Assembly (NCBI GenBank): GCA_943846745.1
Contig: OX044360.1
Location: 2,480,001-2,544,000, forward strand
Reading direction: 5' to 3'
Source of the DNA: Opacimonas sp002292215
Lineage (GTDB): Bacteria; Pseudomonadota; Gammaproteobacteria; Enterobacterales; Alteromonadaceae
DNA length: 64,000 nucleotides
The position numbers and the translations under genes were made by a program. This document shows positions 18,021-27,212 of this stretch, in pieces. The notes beneath the pieces are model-generated. The model was not told the origin of the DNA. It did not search any database and was given only the letters and a program-made list of their open reading frames with translations. Each line of letters begins with the position of its first letter. The first letter of the stretch is position 1.

Positions 18021-19346
18021 ATGTATTATCCGTTTTCATGGTCTAAAAACATTGTTCAACTCACGATATTTGTCCTATTGATCATTGTCTTGGGTGGTAT
18101 GTTTGATGATTTTGTATTAGCTGTAGCGCTAGCAACCATTGCTATTTTAGGGTTTAATTTTTATCAATTATATAAGCTCAATCAATGGGTCTGGCACAGC
18201 AAAAAAATCTCCCCGCCCAAAGTCTACGGAGCATGGGAATACATTTACGAAGGTATCTATCAGCTACAACGCCGTCAACGGGGTAAACGTAAAGAGCTTA
18301 GCGAATTGGTGAAACGGTTTCGTAAAGGTGCAGAGGCGTTACCAGATGCAGTGATTATTTTGGATAATGATGCGACGATTATCTGGTGTAACCGTTTAGC
18401 ACGTCTTGAGTTAGGGATAAAATGGCCAGATGATTTAGGTATGCGCATTGATAATTTACTGCGCCATCCTGAATTTGTAGAATATTTCCAAAACGCGGAT
18501 TATACTTATCCGATAGAAGTGCCTTCCCCTGCTAATCCAAGAAAAACTAATGAATATCGGATCATGCCCTATGGCGATGATAACCTGTTGTTGATTTCGC
18601 GAGATGTGACTCGTGTGTCTCAATTAGAGGATATGCGTCGTGATTTTGTAGCGAATGTTTCGCATGAAATGCGCACGCCATTAACCGTAATTAATGGCTA
18701 TTTAGAGATGTTACCCATGACCTCTTTGGATGATGATCCATTAGCGCACAAAGCTATCTATGAGATGAGTACCCAGACTAAACGCATGCAAAATCTAATC
18801 GAAGATTTGTTAGTGTTGTCACGCATTGAATCAAGCTCTGAGCGAATTTATGAGCATATCGTCAACATGCCAAATATGTTTGCGCAAATAGCGATGGAAG
18901 CCAGACAATTAAATACTGATAAACAGCATCAGATTGAGTTTCATATCGACCCTGAATTACACGTTTATGGTGTTGAGGGGGAGCTACGTTCAGCGTGTTC
19001 AAATCTTATTTTTAATGCTGTACACTATACTCCGGATGGCGGTAAGATTGATGTGTATTGGTCTAAAAATGGCCATGATGCAGTGTTTAAAGTCGTAGAT
19101 AATGGTGATGGTATTGATGATAAGCATCTGTTGCGTTTAACTGAACGTTTTTATCGAGTGGACAAAGCGCGTTCTCGCAAAACTGGTGGTTCCGGCTTAG
19201 GCTTATCTATCGTTAAACATGTATTAAATCACCATAACTCATTATTAGAAATACGAAGTATTGTTGGACAAGGCAGTGAGTTTTCGTTTAGTTTAGGCTA
19301 TGAATTAATTCCTACAGAGTCGTCTAAAACGGACCATGCTAAGTAA
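18021..19346 (+). CDS. phoR: Phosphate regulon sensor histidine kinase PhoR
   Basis: Two membrane helices lie near residues 12-50 and are followed by a PAS domain (about 100-200: LPDAVIILDNDATIIWCNRLA). The dimerisation domain has the phospho-acceptor His215 in VSHEMRTPLTV. The ATPase domain shows NLIFNAVHYTPDGG, VVDNGDGI and GGSGLGLSIVKHV. Length is 441, against 431 in E. coli. PhoR senses phosphate through the Pst system and PhoU, neither of which (apart from one PstS-like protein) is in this window. It overlaps the next gene by 11 nt. Confidence 0.96.
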   Translation: MYYPFSWSKNIVQLTIFVLLIIVLGGMFDDFVLAVALATIAILGFNFYQLYKLNQWVWHSKKISPPKVYGAWEYIYEGIYQLQRRQRGKRKELSELVKRFRKGAEALPDAVIILDNDATIIWCNRLARLELGIKWPDDLGMRIDNLLRHPEFVEYFQNADYTYPIEVPSPANPRKTNEYRIMPYGDDNLLLISRDVTRVSQLEDMRRDFVANVSHEMRTPLTVINGYLEMLPMTSLDDDPLAHKAIYEMSTQTKRMQNLIEDLLVLSRIESSSERIYEHIVNMPNMFAQIAMEARQLNTDKQHQIEFHIDPELHVYGVEGELRSACSNLIFNAVHYTPDGGKIDVYWSKNGHDAVFKVVDNGDGIDDKHLLRLTERFYRVDKARSRKTGGSGLGLSIVKHVLNHHNSLLEIRSIVGQGSEFSFSLGYELIPTESSKTDHAK

Positions 19347-20394
19347 ACGATTACCCCATTTTTTGAAAGTTGTGCTCATTGTAATTGCTAGTACAGCATT
19401 ACCTTGTTGGTCCGAGGAATCTCCAAAAGAAGCACCTCAAACAAACGCACTTAAGACAGAGCTGCTTCAACCTATAGTCCTACCAGCAAAGGGTATTGTT
19501 GGTAACATGTCTTCCATTGGCTCCGATACATTAGCGAGTTTAATGACAGTGTGGTCGGCTGAATTTAATCGTATTTACCCTCATGCCAAAATCCAAATCC
19601 AAACGACAGGCTCATCTGCTGCCCCCATTGCTATTACGGCAGGTACAGCTTCAGTAGGACCTATGTCACGGCCATTAAAACCCTCAGAACGACAATCCTT
19701 TATTAATAAATATGGTTATGAGCCATTGATGATAACCGTGGCGATTGATGCGATTGGTGTGTTTGTGAAAGACACTAATCCATTGACGTCGATAACGCTA
19801 GCGCAATTAGATGGCTTGTATAGTGCCACTCGCTATTGTTCGCCACGTCGGGCTATCGATAATTGGGCGGAGTTATTAACTCATGAAGAATATAATCAAG
19901 CTGAGTTTTCCAATATTGCTAGATTTCCTGTGAGACTATATGGGCGAAATTCTGCATCAGGTACGTATATTTTCTTCAAACAACATGCATTATGTAATGG
20001 CGATTACAAAGCACAAGTGCAGCAATTACCGAGTTCATCATCGATCATTCAAACTGTTGCCAATGGTCTCGGTGCGATGGGTTATGCCTCTGTTGGGTAT
20101 CAGTCTTCTGGTGTAAAAACCTTAGCGATAGCAAGGTCGTCGATAGAGCCTGCCTATGAGGTCAATGCGTACAATGTGCAGACTGGGCGGTACCCTTTAG
20201 CGCGAGGTTTATTTTTAATGATCAATCAACAGCCTGGTAAGCCTTTCTCTCCCGTGTTAGCCGAATTTCTCAAATTTGTTTTATCTGACTATGGCCAGCT
20301 TATTGTGGTTCAAGAAGGATACTTTCCGATTGCAGGATCTCAGCAACAAGCTCAATTAAACACCTTGTTTGATGCGGCTAAACCCACTCAATAA
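19336..20394 (+). CDS. pstS: PstS-like phosphate-binding protein
   Basis: This periplasmic binding protein of the PstS family is 352 residues long with an N-terminal signal peptide (about 1-26, ending CWS). The phosphate-binding loops are recognisable: GSDTLASLM, TGSSAAP, GRNSASGTYIFFK and the later GLGAMGYASVGY. It begins inside phoR (11-nt overlap), which implies translational coupling. Ordinary pstS genes are instead grouped with pstCAB. It may feed a Pst transporter encoded elsewhere, act as a sensor input for PhoR, or hand phosphate on from the receptor encoded next door. Those alternatives are inference. Confidence 0.88.
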   Translation: MLSKRLPHFLKVVLIVIASTALPCWSEESPKEAPQTNALKTELLQPIVLPAKGIVGNMSSIGSDTLASLMTVWSAEFNRIYPHAKIQIQTTGSSAAPIAITAGTASVGPMSRPLKPSERQSFINKYGYEPLMITVAIDAIGVFVKDTNPLTSITLAQLDGLYSATRYCSPRRAIDNWAELLTHEEYNQAEFSNIARFPVRLYGRNSASGTYIFFKQHALCNGDYKAQVQQLPSSSSIIQTVANGLGAMGYASVGYQSSGVKTLAIARSSIEPAYEVNAYNVQTGRYPLARGLFLMINQQPGKPFSPVLAEFLKFVLSDYGQLIVVQEGYFPIAGSQQQAQLNTLFDAAKPTQ

Positions 20395-20442
20395 AAAGTC
20401 ATCTCCACCCCCTAACTATGAATGTTTTATGACAATTTCTAT

Positions 20443-20476
20443 ATGTAACATTTTTGTCATTATTGGTGAGTAATAT
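20443..20476 (+). promoter_or_regulatory. PhoB box with -10 element before lipoprotein/receptor genes
   Basis: Half-sites ATGTAAC (20443-20449) and TTGTCAT (20454-20460) are separated by 4 nt, the 11-bp repeat of a Pho box (consensus half CTGTCAT). TAATAT (20471-20476) follows 10 nt later, the spacing expected where PhoB replaces the -35 element. The ATG is 46 nt further on. Confidence 0.75.
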
Positions 20477-20521
20477 TTGCTTAACTTTTACATCAAAACT
20501 TAAATTTCATAGGAAATACAC

Positions 20522-22099
20522 ATGCGTTTAAATGATTTATTTAAAGTCACTGCGATTGCTGGTGCGCTTACTCTTGCTGCTTGTGGCGGTGATATCAATA
20601 TTACTCCAACAGTGAATGACAACAGCGTAGATAACAGCCAGTCTAACTCAAATAATGTGACTGAAGCTGCTGCCCCAGTAGTTGCAGACGTTGCATGCGC
20701 ATCTTATACCGATGCACGTGGACTAAACGAAGGCACGAAAACGGGTGAAGATTGCGTATACAGTACCTCGTTTGCTAGTGCGACAGTTGAAATCGAATCA
20801 AACATTACTTTACGTGCGTTACCTAATGACGGTATTCATGTATTTGAAGGTGCATTACAAATTGGTAAGGATGTTACCACTGATGGCACAACTGTCGTTG
20901 TTCCAACAACCAATCCAACACTTACTGTCGAACCAGGTACAACGGTAACCTTTACTTCTGGTGAGGCAATTGTGCGTATCGCTCGTGGTGCTAAAATTCA
21001 AGCGGTTGGTACTGCTGCTGCACCTATAACCTTTACGTCAGCCAAAGCATATGACCGTTATGACTTAGCTAACGAAGGAGCTAAATATGCTGATTGGGGT
21101 GGTATTATTATCAACGGCCAAGCCATAACTGACCAGTGTGATGACGCTGCTCGTGCCGCCAATACATGTAATATTCAATCGGAAGGTATCGCGTCTAACT
21201 TTGGCGGTAGCGATAACACTGACAGTTCTGGTGCAATTAAATTCACTAAAATTTGGTACGCAGGTTCAGGTCCTAGAACCGGTGGCTCAGGTGATGATCT
21301 TAACTCGCTGACATTAAATGCAGTCGGTAACGGTACAGCTATTGACTACATCCACATTCACCAGGGTTATGATGATGGTATCGAAATCTTCGGTGGCGAC
21401 GTTTGGTTCTCTCACGTTGTTGTGACTGACACACAAGATGATTCATTTGATTTTGATGCCGGTTGGCAAGGTGGTGCACAATTTTTATTCGTACAACATG
21501 GTACTGCCGATGGTGCAAACATGGGGAACGGTGGTTTTGAGCAAGATGGTAAAAAATCAGGTGGTTCAGCTGTCACCGCAGCAGATATTGCTAACGTAAC
21601 CATCAAAGCTACAGGTCTTCCTTCTGTTCGTGATGAAGATGATTCGGTACCAATGAAGTTTGATGATGAGTACACAGCTGAGTTTTATAACGTTGTTATT
21701 ACTAAAGCCGCTGCGGACAATGCATGCTTAAACTTCTCATCTGATGGTCAGAAAAAAGCAGATTTGATCACCTTAAACAACTCAGTTATTGCCTGTGACA
21801 CATTATCTAATCCAGTGACATTTGGTGATACTGCCCCTGCTGCACTGCAAGGCACGGCAGTCGCTGATTGGTTGGCAGCAACATCTGAAGTCGTCGCTGA
21901 TGAAACGGTTGGACTTCTAGCTGCTAACGGTATCAATACGGATATGACGAATATCACAGTGACGCCTGAGACTGATTTAGCCAGTAAAGATGCACGTTTT
22001 GTTGACGCTGACTACATCGGTGCGGTAGCTGCGGATGATGCATCTTCGGCATGGTATAACTGGGTTGTCGCAGCCGTTGCAGCGGCCAACGCAGACTAA
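20522..22099 (+). CDS. Large outer-membrane lipoprotein, beta-helix-like, phosphate locus
   Basis: A signal peptide ends in LAAC with Cys21, a strong lipobox; Gly-Gly-Asp follows. An Asn/Ser-rich linker (about 28-50) leads to a repetitive, Thr/Gly/Asp-rich body. The body contains TVEPGTTVTF, GAKIQAVGTAAAPITFTS, LNSLTLNAVGNGTAIDYIHIHQGYDDGIEIFGGDV and DSFDFDAGWQGGAQFLFVQHG. Such segments resemble right-handed parallel beta-helix proteins found next to TonB receptors, often poorly annotated. Cys pairs (about 59/77, 202/212 and 400/418) could form disulfides. No catalytic motif is recognised. It follows a Pho box and directly precedes the receptor gene, so a role as a surface substrate-capture or processing partner is likely but unproven. 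Confidence 0.85.
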   Translation: MRLNDLFKVTAIAGALTLAACGGDINITPTVNDNSVDNSQSNSNNVTEAAAPVVADVACASYTDARGLNEGTKTGEDCVYSTSFASATVEIESNITLRALPNDGIHVFEGALQIGKDVTTDGTTVVVPTTNPTLTVEPGTTVTFTSGEAIVRIARGAKIQAVGTAAAPITFTSAKAYDRYDLANEGAKYADWGGIIINGQAITDQCDDAARAANTCNIQSEGIASNFGGSDNTDSSGAIKFTKIWYAGSGPRTGGSGDDLNSLTLNAVGNGTAIDYIHIHQGYDDGIEIFGGDVWFSHVVVTDTQDDSFDFDAGWQGGAQFLFVQHGTADGANMGNGGFEQDGKKSGGSAVTAADIANVTIKATGLPSVRDEDDSVPMKFDDEYTAEFYNVVITKAAADNACLNFSSDGQKKADLITLNNSVIACDTLSNPVTFGDTAPAALQGTAVADWLAATSEVVADETVGLLAANGINTDMTNITVTPETDLASKDARFVDADYIGAVAADDASSAWYNWVVAAVAAANAD

Positions 22100-22122
22100 T
22101 TAAGCCCCTTAGCTTAATTAAG
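22086..22122 (+). repeat. Hairpin across the lipoprotein stop codon
   Basis: TAATTAAGC and GCTTAATTA form a perfect 9-bp stem with the 6-nt loop CCCTTA, extended by GACT/AGTC with one bulge. It begins at the stop codon and lies just before a terminator. It may protect the 3' end of the upstream message. Confidence 0.55.
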
Positions 22123-22132
22123 TCATTAAATT

Positions 22133-22170
22133 GGGCGCAGTCTAATTCAAAAATTAGTCGCGCCCTTTTT
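22133..22170 (+). terminator. Intra-operon terminator between lipoprotein and receptor genes
   Basis: GGGCGC (22133-22138) pairs with GCGCCC (22160-22165), with an inner CTAATT/AATTAG stem, followed by TTTTT. No separate promoter is visible before the receptor gene 20 nt later. The hairpin therefore probably lets only part of the transcription through. Confidence 0.85.
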
Positions 22171-22190
22171 GTTAATTCTTAGGAAAGATT

Positions 22191-24869
22191 ATGAAAACAC
22201 ACCACAATCTCCACAAATTATCCCTAGCAGTATGTGTTGCGATCCTAGGTACCTCCTCGTTGGCTATGGCTCAACAAGATGAAGATGCAGTGATTGAAGA
22301 AGTGGTTGCCACCGGTTCACGTCTTCAAGGTAGTGCGACGGCAGTGATTGAAGAACGTAAAAATCAAGCATTTGTTGCTGATATATTAGGTGCTGAACAG
22401 ATTTCACGAACCGGTGATAGTGATGCGGCCTCTGCACTTCGCCGTGTAACAGGATTGACCTTAGTTGATGGTAAGTTTATTTATGTCCGTGGTTTAGGGC
22501 AGCGCTATTCATCAGCTCGGTTAAATGGAGCGAATGTCCCTAGTCCTGATTTAAGTCGAAACGTCGTACCATTAGATATTTTCCCTGCATCAATCATCGA
22601 AAGTATGGCGGTACAAAAAGCTTACTCACCGAATATGCCTGCCGCATTTGGTGGCGGAAATATCGATATTCGTACCACTTCAGTACCTAATGGGTTTACT
22701 TCAGGTTTAGAAGTGTCGGGTGGGATCAATACCGCAACTTCTGATGTGTTTGATTACAATCGTGATGAATCAGCATTATCAACCACCATGCAAGATGCAA
22801 TTGGCAATTATAGAGGGATTTTCTCATTAGCCAATATTGCACGTTTGAATGGATTCTCCGGTGAGACCGCTGGCACAGACGCCATTGCCGTTAATAATGG
22901 ATTATTAGCCTCATTACCGCGTGATTATGCCATTACTGAAAAATCAGCTAAGCCTAATTATGGTGTGAAATTTCATATTGGTAATGCGTTTGATGAAGAT
23001 GTGTTTGGTGGTAAATTTGGCGTATTATTGTCAGTCAATTATGACAACAAATCTAGCTCAACGGATAAATCCACCGCGGTAATCGCACAAGATCCACAAG
23101 CTAACTGTGTCACGGATATTATGGCGGCAGAAGATGTGGCCTTATCGTGTTACAACACGTTCAAGGATGTGACAACCACCACGTTAAATGAGCGCTTAAA
23201 TAGCTATGTCAATGTCGGCTATAAATTAGATGCGCATTCGGTGTCTTACACTAATATTCAATTAGCAGATAATGAAGATACTATTGATGTGTCAGTGCAA
23301 CAATCACCAGCAGGCTCAAGTATTTTTTCTATCTTAGGCAATGGACTCGCTAATCGTTTTCACGAGTTCAGATATGAGGAACGTGAGCTGAGTATTAATC
23401 AATTTATAGGTCAACATACGTTCAAAGAACTGAATAACTTGGGGCTAGATTGGCAATACACCCGTTCACAAGCGAAGACGGATATCCCTGGTTCGGCTAA
23501 GTTTGGTTTCTTAGATCGCTATACTGATGCAACCCGAACCGAATCAAATATTACGGGTGATGATAACCGCGTGATATATGAGTTCACTAATATGGATGAT
23601 CGTCTCGACTCATATGGCGGTAATCTGTCTTATATGGTGTTTACTGCTGATTATGAAATTGAATTTAAAGCGGGTTATGATTTTACCGACCGAGCTCGGT
23701 ATTACACCACTTCAGGTTTTAGTGTCTCGAATGATTCAGGCAGTGCCATTACTATCAACGATTCTGGTAGTAATTTTTTAGCTGATTCTGGTTATCTGAT
23801 GGGAGATTTTATTACTAACAACGATGTATTAGTTGATTTTAATGAACCACTTGCACCTAATGCAGATGATTATTTGGCAGCTCAGCAAATTGATGCTGGC
23901 TACGGTATGGTCGATGTCATTATTGGTGGTGAGTACCGCATTTCAGGTGGATTGCGTTGGGAAAATTTCCAACAAGTCGCGATTGGTACATCCAGTATTA
24001 TTTTTACACAAGATGATTTGAATGTATTTTATGACCCTGCCAAGGTGCAAGAGTCGACCATCAATGAAGATGATGTTTATGGCTCACTGGCTTTTACCTA
24101 TATTGGTGGCTCTGATTATCAAGTTCGAGCTAGTTATGGTGAGACGATTGTTCGTCCTGATTTACGAGAGGTTGTGCCTGTATTTTACTTTGATCCACTT
24201 ACTGATATTCGCACCAACGGTAATTCAAACTTAACTTCTAGTAATATCAAAAACTACGATCTGCGTTATGAGTATTATGGTGATGTGGGTAATAATTTAT
24301 CGGTCGGTTTATTTTATAAAGATATCACAGCACCGATTGAAACCGTGTTGCAAGCAGGTGATGAAGATTATGCAGCCTACTTTATTAACTCTGATGATGC
24401 GACGTTGATTGGTGTTGAGACTGAGTGGTTATATGGGCTTGATGATGTGGTGAAAGGTGTATTTACCTCTGGTAATATCACTATCAGCGAATCAGAAGTC
24501 AGTATTGATGCTGCTCGTGCTGGTAACTTAACGAATACAACGCGTCCACTTACGGGGCACTCTAAGTATGTTGTTAACTTGCAGTTAAATTATGATTCAG
24601 ATAATGGCGAACACAGTGCTTCATTGGTATATAACGTGTTTGGAGAGCGAATTACCGCAGCAGGGATTGAAGGGCGTGGTGATGCACTTGAACAACCATT
24701 CCATTCTTTGGATGTTGTCTATAGCTACTATCCGGATTTTAATTCTCAAATCAAAGTGAAAGTGCAAAACTTATTGGGACAAGATCAAGAAGTGACACAA
24801 TCGGATATCGCAGTGCGAACTCGTGAAGTAGGAACCGGTATTAGTGTGGCTTACAAGTACGACTTTTAA
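22191..24869 (+). CDS. TonB-dependent outer-membrane receptor, phosphate locus
   Basis: This 892-residue receptor has a signal peptide (cleavage after SLAMA), then a TonB-box-like DAVIEEVVATGSR. The plug domain follows (about 50-170: ALRRVTGLTLVDGKFIYVRGLGQRYSSARLNGANVPSPD, AFGGGNIDIRT). A 22-strand-type barrel comes next, ending in SVAYKYDF with the terminal aromatic Phe needed for barrel assembly. AGGAAAG precedes the ATG. The plug resembles receptors of the oligo- or organic-substrate class rather than classic siderophore receptors, but this is only an impression. The upstream Pho box and the neighbouring phoBR-pstS and TonB genes suggest uptake of phosphate or a phosphorus compound. Confidence 0.93.
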   Translation: MKTHHNLHKLSLAVCVAILGTSSLAMAQQDEDAVIEEVVATGSRLQGSATAVIEERKNQAFVADILGAEQISRTGDSDAASALRRVTGLTLVDGKFIYVRGLGQRYSSARLNGANVPSPDLSRNVVPLDIFPASIIESMAVQKAYSPNMPAAFGGGNIDIRTTSVPNGFTSGLEVSGGINTATSDVFDYNRDESALSTTMQDAIGNYRGIFSLANIARLNGFSGETAGTDAIAVNNGLLASLPRDYAITEKSAKPNYGVKFHIGNAFDEDVFGGKFGVLLSVNYDNKSSSTDKSTAVIAQDPQANCVTDIMAAEDVALSCYNTFKDVTTTTLNERLNSYVNVGYKLDAHSVSYTNIQLADNEDTIDVSVQQSPAGSSIFSILGNGLANRFHEFRYEERELSINQFIGQHTFKELNNLGLDWQYTRSQAKTDIPGSAKFGFLDRYTDATRTESNITGDDNRVIYEFTNMDDRLDSYGGNLSYMVFTADYEIEFKAGYDFTDRARYYTTSGFSVSNDSGSAITINDSGSNFLADSGYLMGDFITNNDVLVDFNEPLAPNADDYLAAQQIDAGYGMVDVIIGGEYRISGGLRWENFQQVAIGTSSIIFTQDDLNVFYDPAKVQESTINEDDVYGSLAFTYIGGSDYQVRASYGETIVRPDLREVVPVFYFDPLTDIRTNGNSNLTSSNIKNYDLRYEYYGDVGNNLSVGLFYKDITAPIETVLQAGDEDYAAYFINSDDATLIGVETEWLYGLDDVVKGVFTSGNITISESEVSIDAARAGNLTNTTRPLTGHSKYVVNLQLNYDSDNGEHSASLVYNVFGERITAAGIEGRGDALEQPFHSLDVVYSYYPDFNSQIKVKVQNLLGQDQEVTQSDIAVRTREVGTGISVAYKYDF

Positions 24870-24897
24870 TAGTCCTTAACCTTAACTATTAATATTA

Positions 24898-24923
24898 CAA
24901 AGAGGCTTCGGCCTCTTTTTTTG
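24898..24923 (+). terminator. Terminator after the TonB-dependent receptor gene
   Basis: AGAGGC-TTCG-GCCTCT (24901-24916), a stable UUCG-capped stem, followed by seven T. It separates the receptor unit from the TonB operon, which has its own promoter. Confidence 0.95.
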
Positions 24924-24963
24924 TGAATTCCACGCTATATGACACTTTTGTGAAGTCTGCGCT

Positions 24964-25008
24964 TTGTCACTGATTGGTAATATAACTGTCATATACATTC
25001 TTTATCAT
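24964..25008 (+). promoter_or_regulatory. PhoB box with -10 element before the TonB operon
   Basis: Three half-sites repeat every 11 bp: TTGTCAC (24964-24970), a weaker TGGTAAT (24975-24981) and a perfect CTGTCAT (24986-24992). TATCAT (25003-25008) follows after exactly 10 nt. This is the same architecture as the promoter at 20443, so the energising operon should respond to phosphate as the receptor does. Confidence 0.7.
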
Positions 25009-25066
25009 TTGCTCAGTAAAAAAAGCTGCCTATAAAGGCAAATTTCACAATAATAGGTCTTCATAT

Positions 25067-25834
25067 ATGAAACGCGTAAGCTCTCTCATACTGATCTTAT
25101 TGAGCGCACTGGTGGTCACTACCAATAGTTACGCTCAAGAAGATAACACGGTAAAACAAGTGGTTGATAATGCAGCATTGATAAATCAAGCCGCAGCTAA
25201 TTCACAACTCAAAATTAATAAGATTGCGGATCAAATAGATAGCAAATTACAACAATTCAAAGCCTTAAATAAAGAAATTGAAGGCTTGAATGTCTATAAC
25301 GCGCAATTGCAAAAACAAATTAATTTCCAGAATCAAGAAATGGCAGATTTAAATGCCGCGATTGATGAAGTGAGTGTCATTGAACGTCAAATTACGCCAT
25401 TAATGATGAATATGATTGATGGATTAGCGCAGTTTGTCACCTTAGATGTTCCTTTCCTTCCCGAAGAACGCAACCAAAGAGTGACTGATCTACGTGCCAT
25501 GATGGATCGCGCTGATGTCGCTCCTTCTGAGAAGTTTCGCCGAGTAATGGAAGCCTTCCAAGTAGAAATGGATTACGGACGCACCTTAGAAGCCTATCAA
25601 GGATTGCATGTGATTGATGGTCAAGAACGTGATGTGGATTTTTTACGTTTAGGTCGGACTGCGTTGATTTTTCAAACGCGTGACGCGGCTCGTCAAGGAG
25701 TGTGGAATAAACAAACTCGTCAATGGGAAGAGTTAGATTCAAGCTACCGCCCCCAGGTTACCAAAGGGTTACGAATGGCTAAAAAGCAACTTGCCCCAGA
25801 CTTATTAATGCTACCTGTAGCGATTACCGACTAA
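25067..25834 (+). CDS. DUF3450 periplasmic coiled-coil protein of TonB2 cluster
   Basis: A signal peptide ends at SYA before QEDN. A long coiled coil follows (about 35-105, Gln/Asn/Lys/Glu-rich: QIDSKLQQFKALNKEIEGLNVYNAQLQKQINFQNQE). A conserved C-terminal part contains FLPEERNQRVTDLRAMMDRADV and RTALIFQTRDAARQGVWN. This is the DUF3450 family, found as the first gene of TtpC-type TonB operons. Its function is unknown. A periplasmic strut that works with the long N-terminal domain of TtpC is a reasonable guess. The next gene follows 4 nt later. Confidence 0.9.
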   Translation: MKRVSSLILILLSALVVTTNSYAQEDNTVKQVVDNAALINQAAANSQLKINKIADQIDSKLQQFKALNKEIEGLNVYNAQLQKQINFQNQEMADLNAAIDEVSVIERQITPLMMNMIDGLAQFVTLDVPFLPEERNQRVTDLRAMMDRADVAPSEKFRRVMEAFQVEMDYGRTLEAYQGLHVIDGQERDVDFLRLGRTALIFQTRDAARQGVWNKQTRQWEELDSSYRPQVTKGLRMAKKQLAPDLLMLPVAITD

Positions 25835-25838
25835 GAGC

Positions 25839-27209
25839 ATGAAAATGAAAAAATTATTTACTCCTATCATTGCGCTCATATGTGCCACTCTGTTTAGTGT
25901 TGGTGTACATGCAGCAAACGAGCGCGCGTTAGATTTAGATGCGCTATTAAAGCAACTTGAACAAGGTCAGTTTGCCCAAAAGCAAGAAAATGCTCAACGC
26001 GAAAAAGAGTTTGTTGCACAACGAACACAACAAGATAACGTATTACGCGATACCACGACACAACGCGATAATGCATTAGATTTGTCAGAAAAATTAGAAA
26101 CACAATTTGAAGAAAATGAATTCAAATTAGCGGATTTGAACGAGGCGTTAACCAACCGTTTAGGTTCATTAAAAGAATTGTTTGGTGTGTTACAGCAAGT
26201 ATCGGGTGATACCAAAAACAAATTTTATAACTCGGTGGTATCGGCACAAATTCCAGGTCGTTCAGAATTTTTAGATAGCATGGCTCAAGATATGGGCAAA
26301 TCCTCTAAACTTGCTTCAATCACTGAAATTGAACGTGTGTGGTTTGAAATCCAACGTGAAATGACCGAAGCGGGTAAAGTGACTAAGTTTACGACATCAG
26401 TAGTCGAAGCCAGTGGTAATAAAGTCGATAAAGAAGTGGTTCGAGTCGGTCCATTTGCACTGATTGCTGATGGTAAATACTTAGAATACAACGGTGTAAC
26501 AGGTACGGTATCAGAATTAATTCGTCAACCGGCTGCACGCTTTGGTTCTTCGGTCGCAGATTTACAAAACTCCAATGGTGAATTAGTACAATTTGGAATT
26601 GATCCTACAGGCGGTTCGATTTTGGGTTTATTAGTACAAGCTCCAAATCTAAAAGAACGCATAGAACAAGGTGGTTTGGTGGGTTATATCATCTTAATTG
26701 TCGGCGCGATTGGTTTGTTATTAGCACTTGAGCGTTTAGTGTCATTATTCATCATTAAAACAAAAGTCGACAAGCAACTTAAATCTGACAAATTCAGTGA
26801 TAGCAATCCTTTGGGTCGTATTATGAAAGTCAAAGAAACTTACCCATCAGCGGATACTGAAGCACTGGAATTACATCTTACTGAAGCTATTTTAGGTGAA
26901 GTGCCCAAACTCGGCCGTAACTTAACGATTATCAAGATTATCTCGGTAGTGGCGCCACTGATGGGTCTATTAGGTACCGTCACAGGGATGATCAATACGT
27001 TCCAAGCTATCACGCTTTTTGGTACTGGTGATCCTAAACTGATGGCCGGTGGTATCTCGACAGCATTAGTAACAACAGTACTCGGTTTAGTGGTGGCGAT
27101 CCCCATGACATTATTGTACGCGATACTTAATACCCGTAGTAAAAACATCGTATTTATCCTGCAAGAGCAAGCTGCAGGTGTTATTGCAGAGCGTTCAGAA
27201 CGAGGCTAA
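25839..27209 (+). CDS. TtpC-like MotA/TolQ/ExbB proton channel protein with periplasmic domain
   Basis: It has a signal-like N-terminus (ending VHA), a coiled-coil periplasmic domain (about 30-115), a beta-rich region (GPFALIADGKYLEYNGVTGT), and a C-terminal MotA/TolQ/ExbB domain. That domain shows helices at about 280-305, 360-385 and 400-425, with VVAPLMGLLGTVTGMINTF as the family signature. TtpC is the extra component of the TonB2 systems of Vibrio and relatives, needed in addition to ExbB2. Length 456 fits. Order in the operon (DUF3450, TtpC, ExbB, ExbD, TonB, TPR) is exactly that of TonB2 clusters. Confidence 0.92.
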   Translation: MKMKKLFTPIIALICATLFSVGVHAANERALDLDALLKQLEQGQFAQKQENAQREKEFVAQRTQQDNVLRDTTTQRDNALDLSEKLETQFEENEFKLADLNEALTNRLGSLKELFGVLQQVSGDTKNKFYNSVVSAQIPGRSEFLDSMAQDMGKSSKLASITEIERVWFEIQREMTEAGKVTKFTTSVVEASGNKVDKEVVRVGPFALIADGKYLEYNGVTGTVSELIRQPAARFGSSVADLQNSNGELVQFGIDPTGGSILGLLVQAPNLKERIEQGGLVGYIILIVGAIGLLLALERLVSLFIIKTKVDKQLKSDKFSDSNPLGRIMKVKETYPSADTEALELHLTEAILGEVPKLGRNLTIIKIISVVAPLMGLLGTVTGMINTFQAITLFGTGDPKLMAGGISTALVTTVLGLVVAIPMTLLYAILNTRSKNIVFILQEQAAGVIAERSERG

Positions 27210-27212
27210 ATC

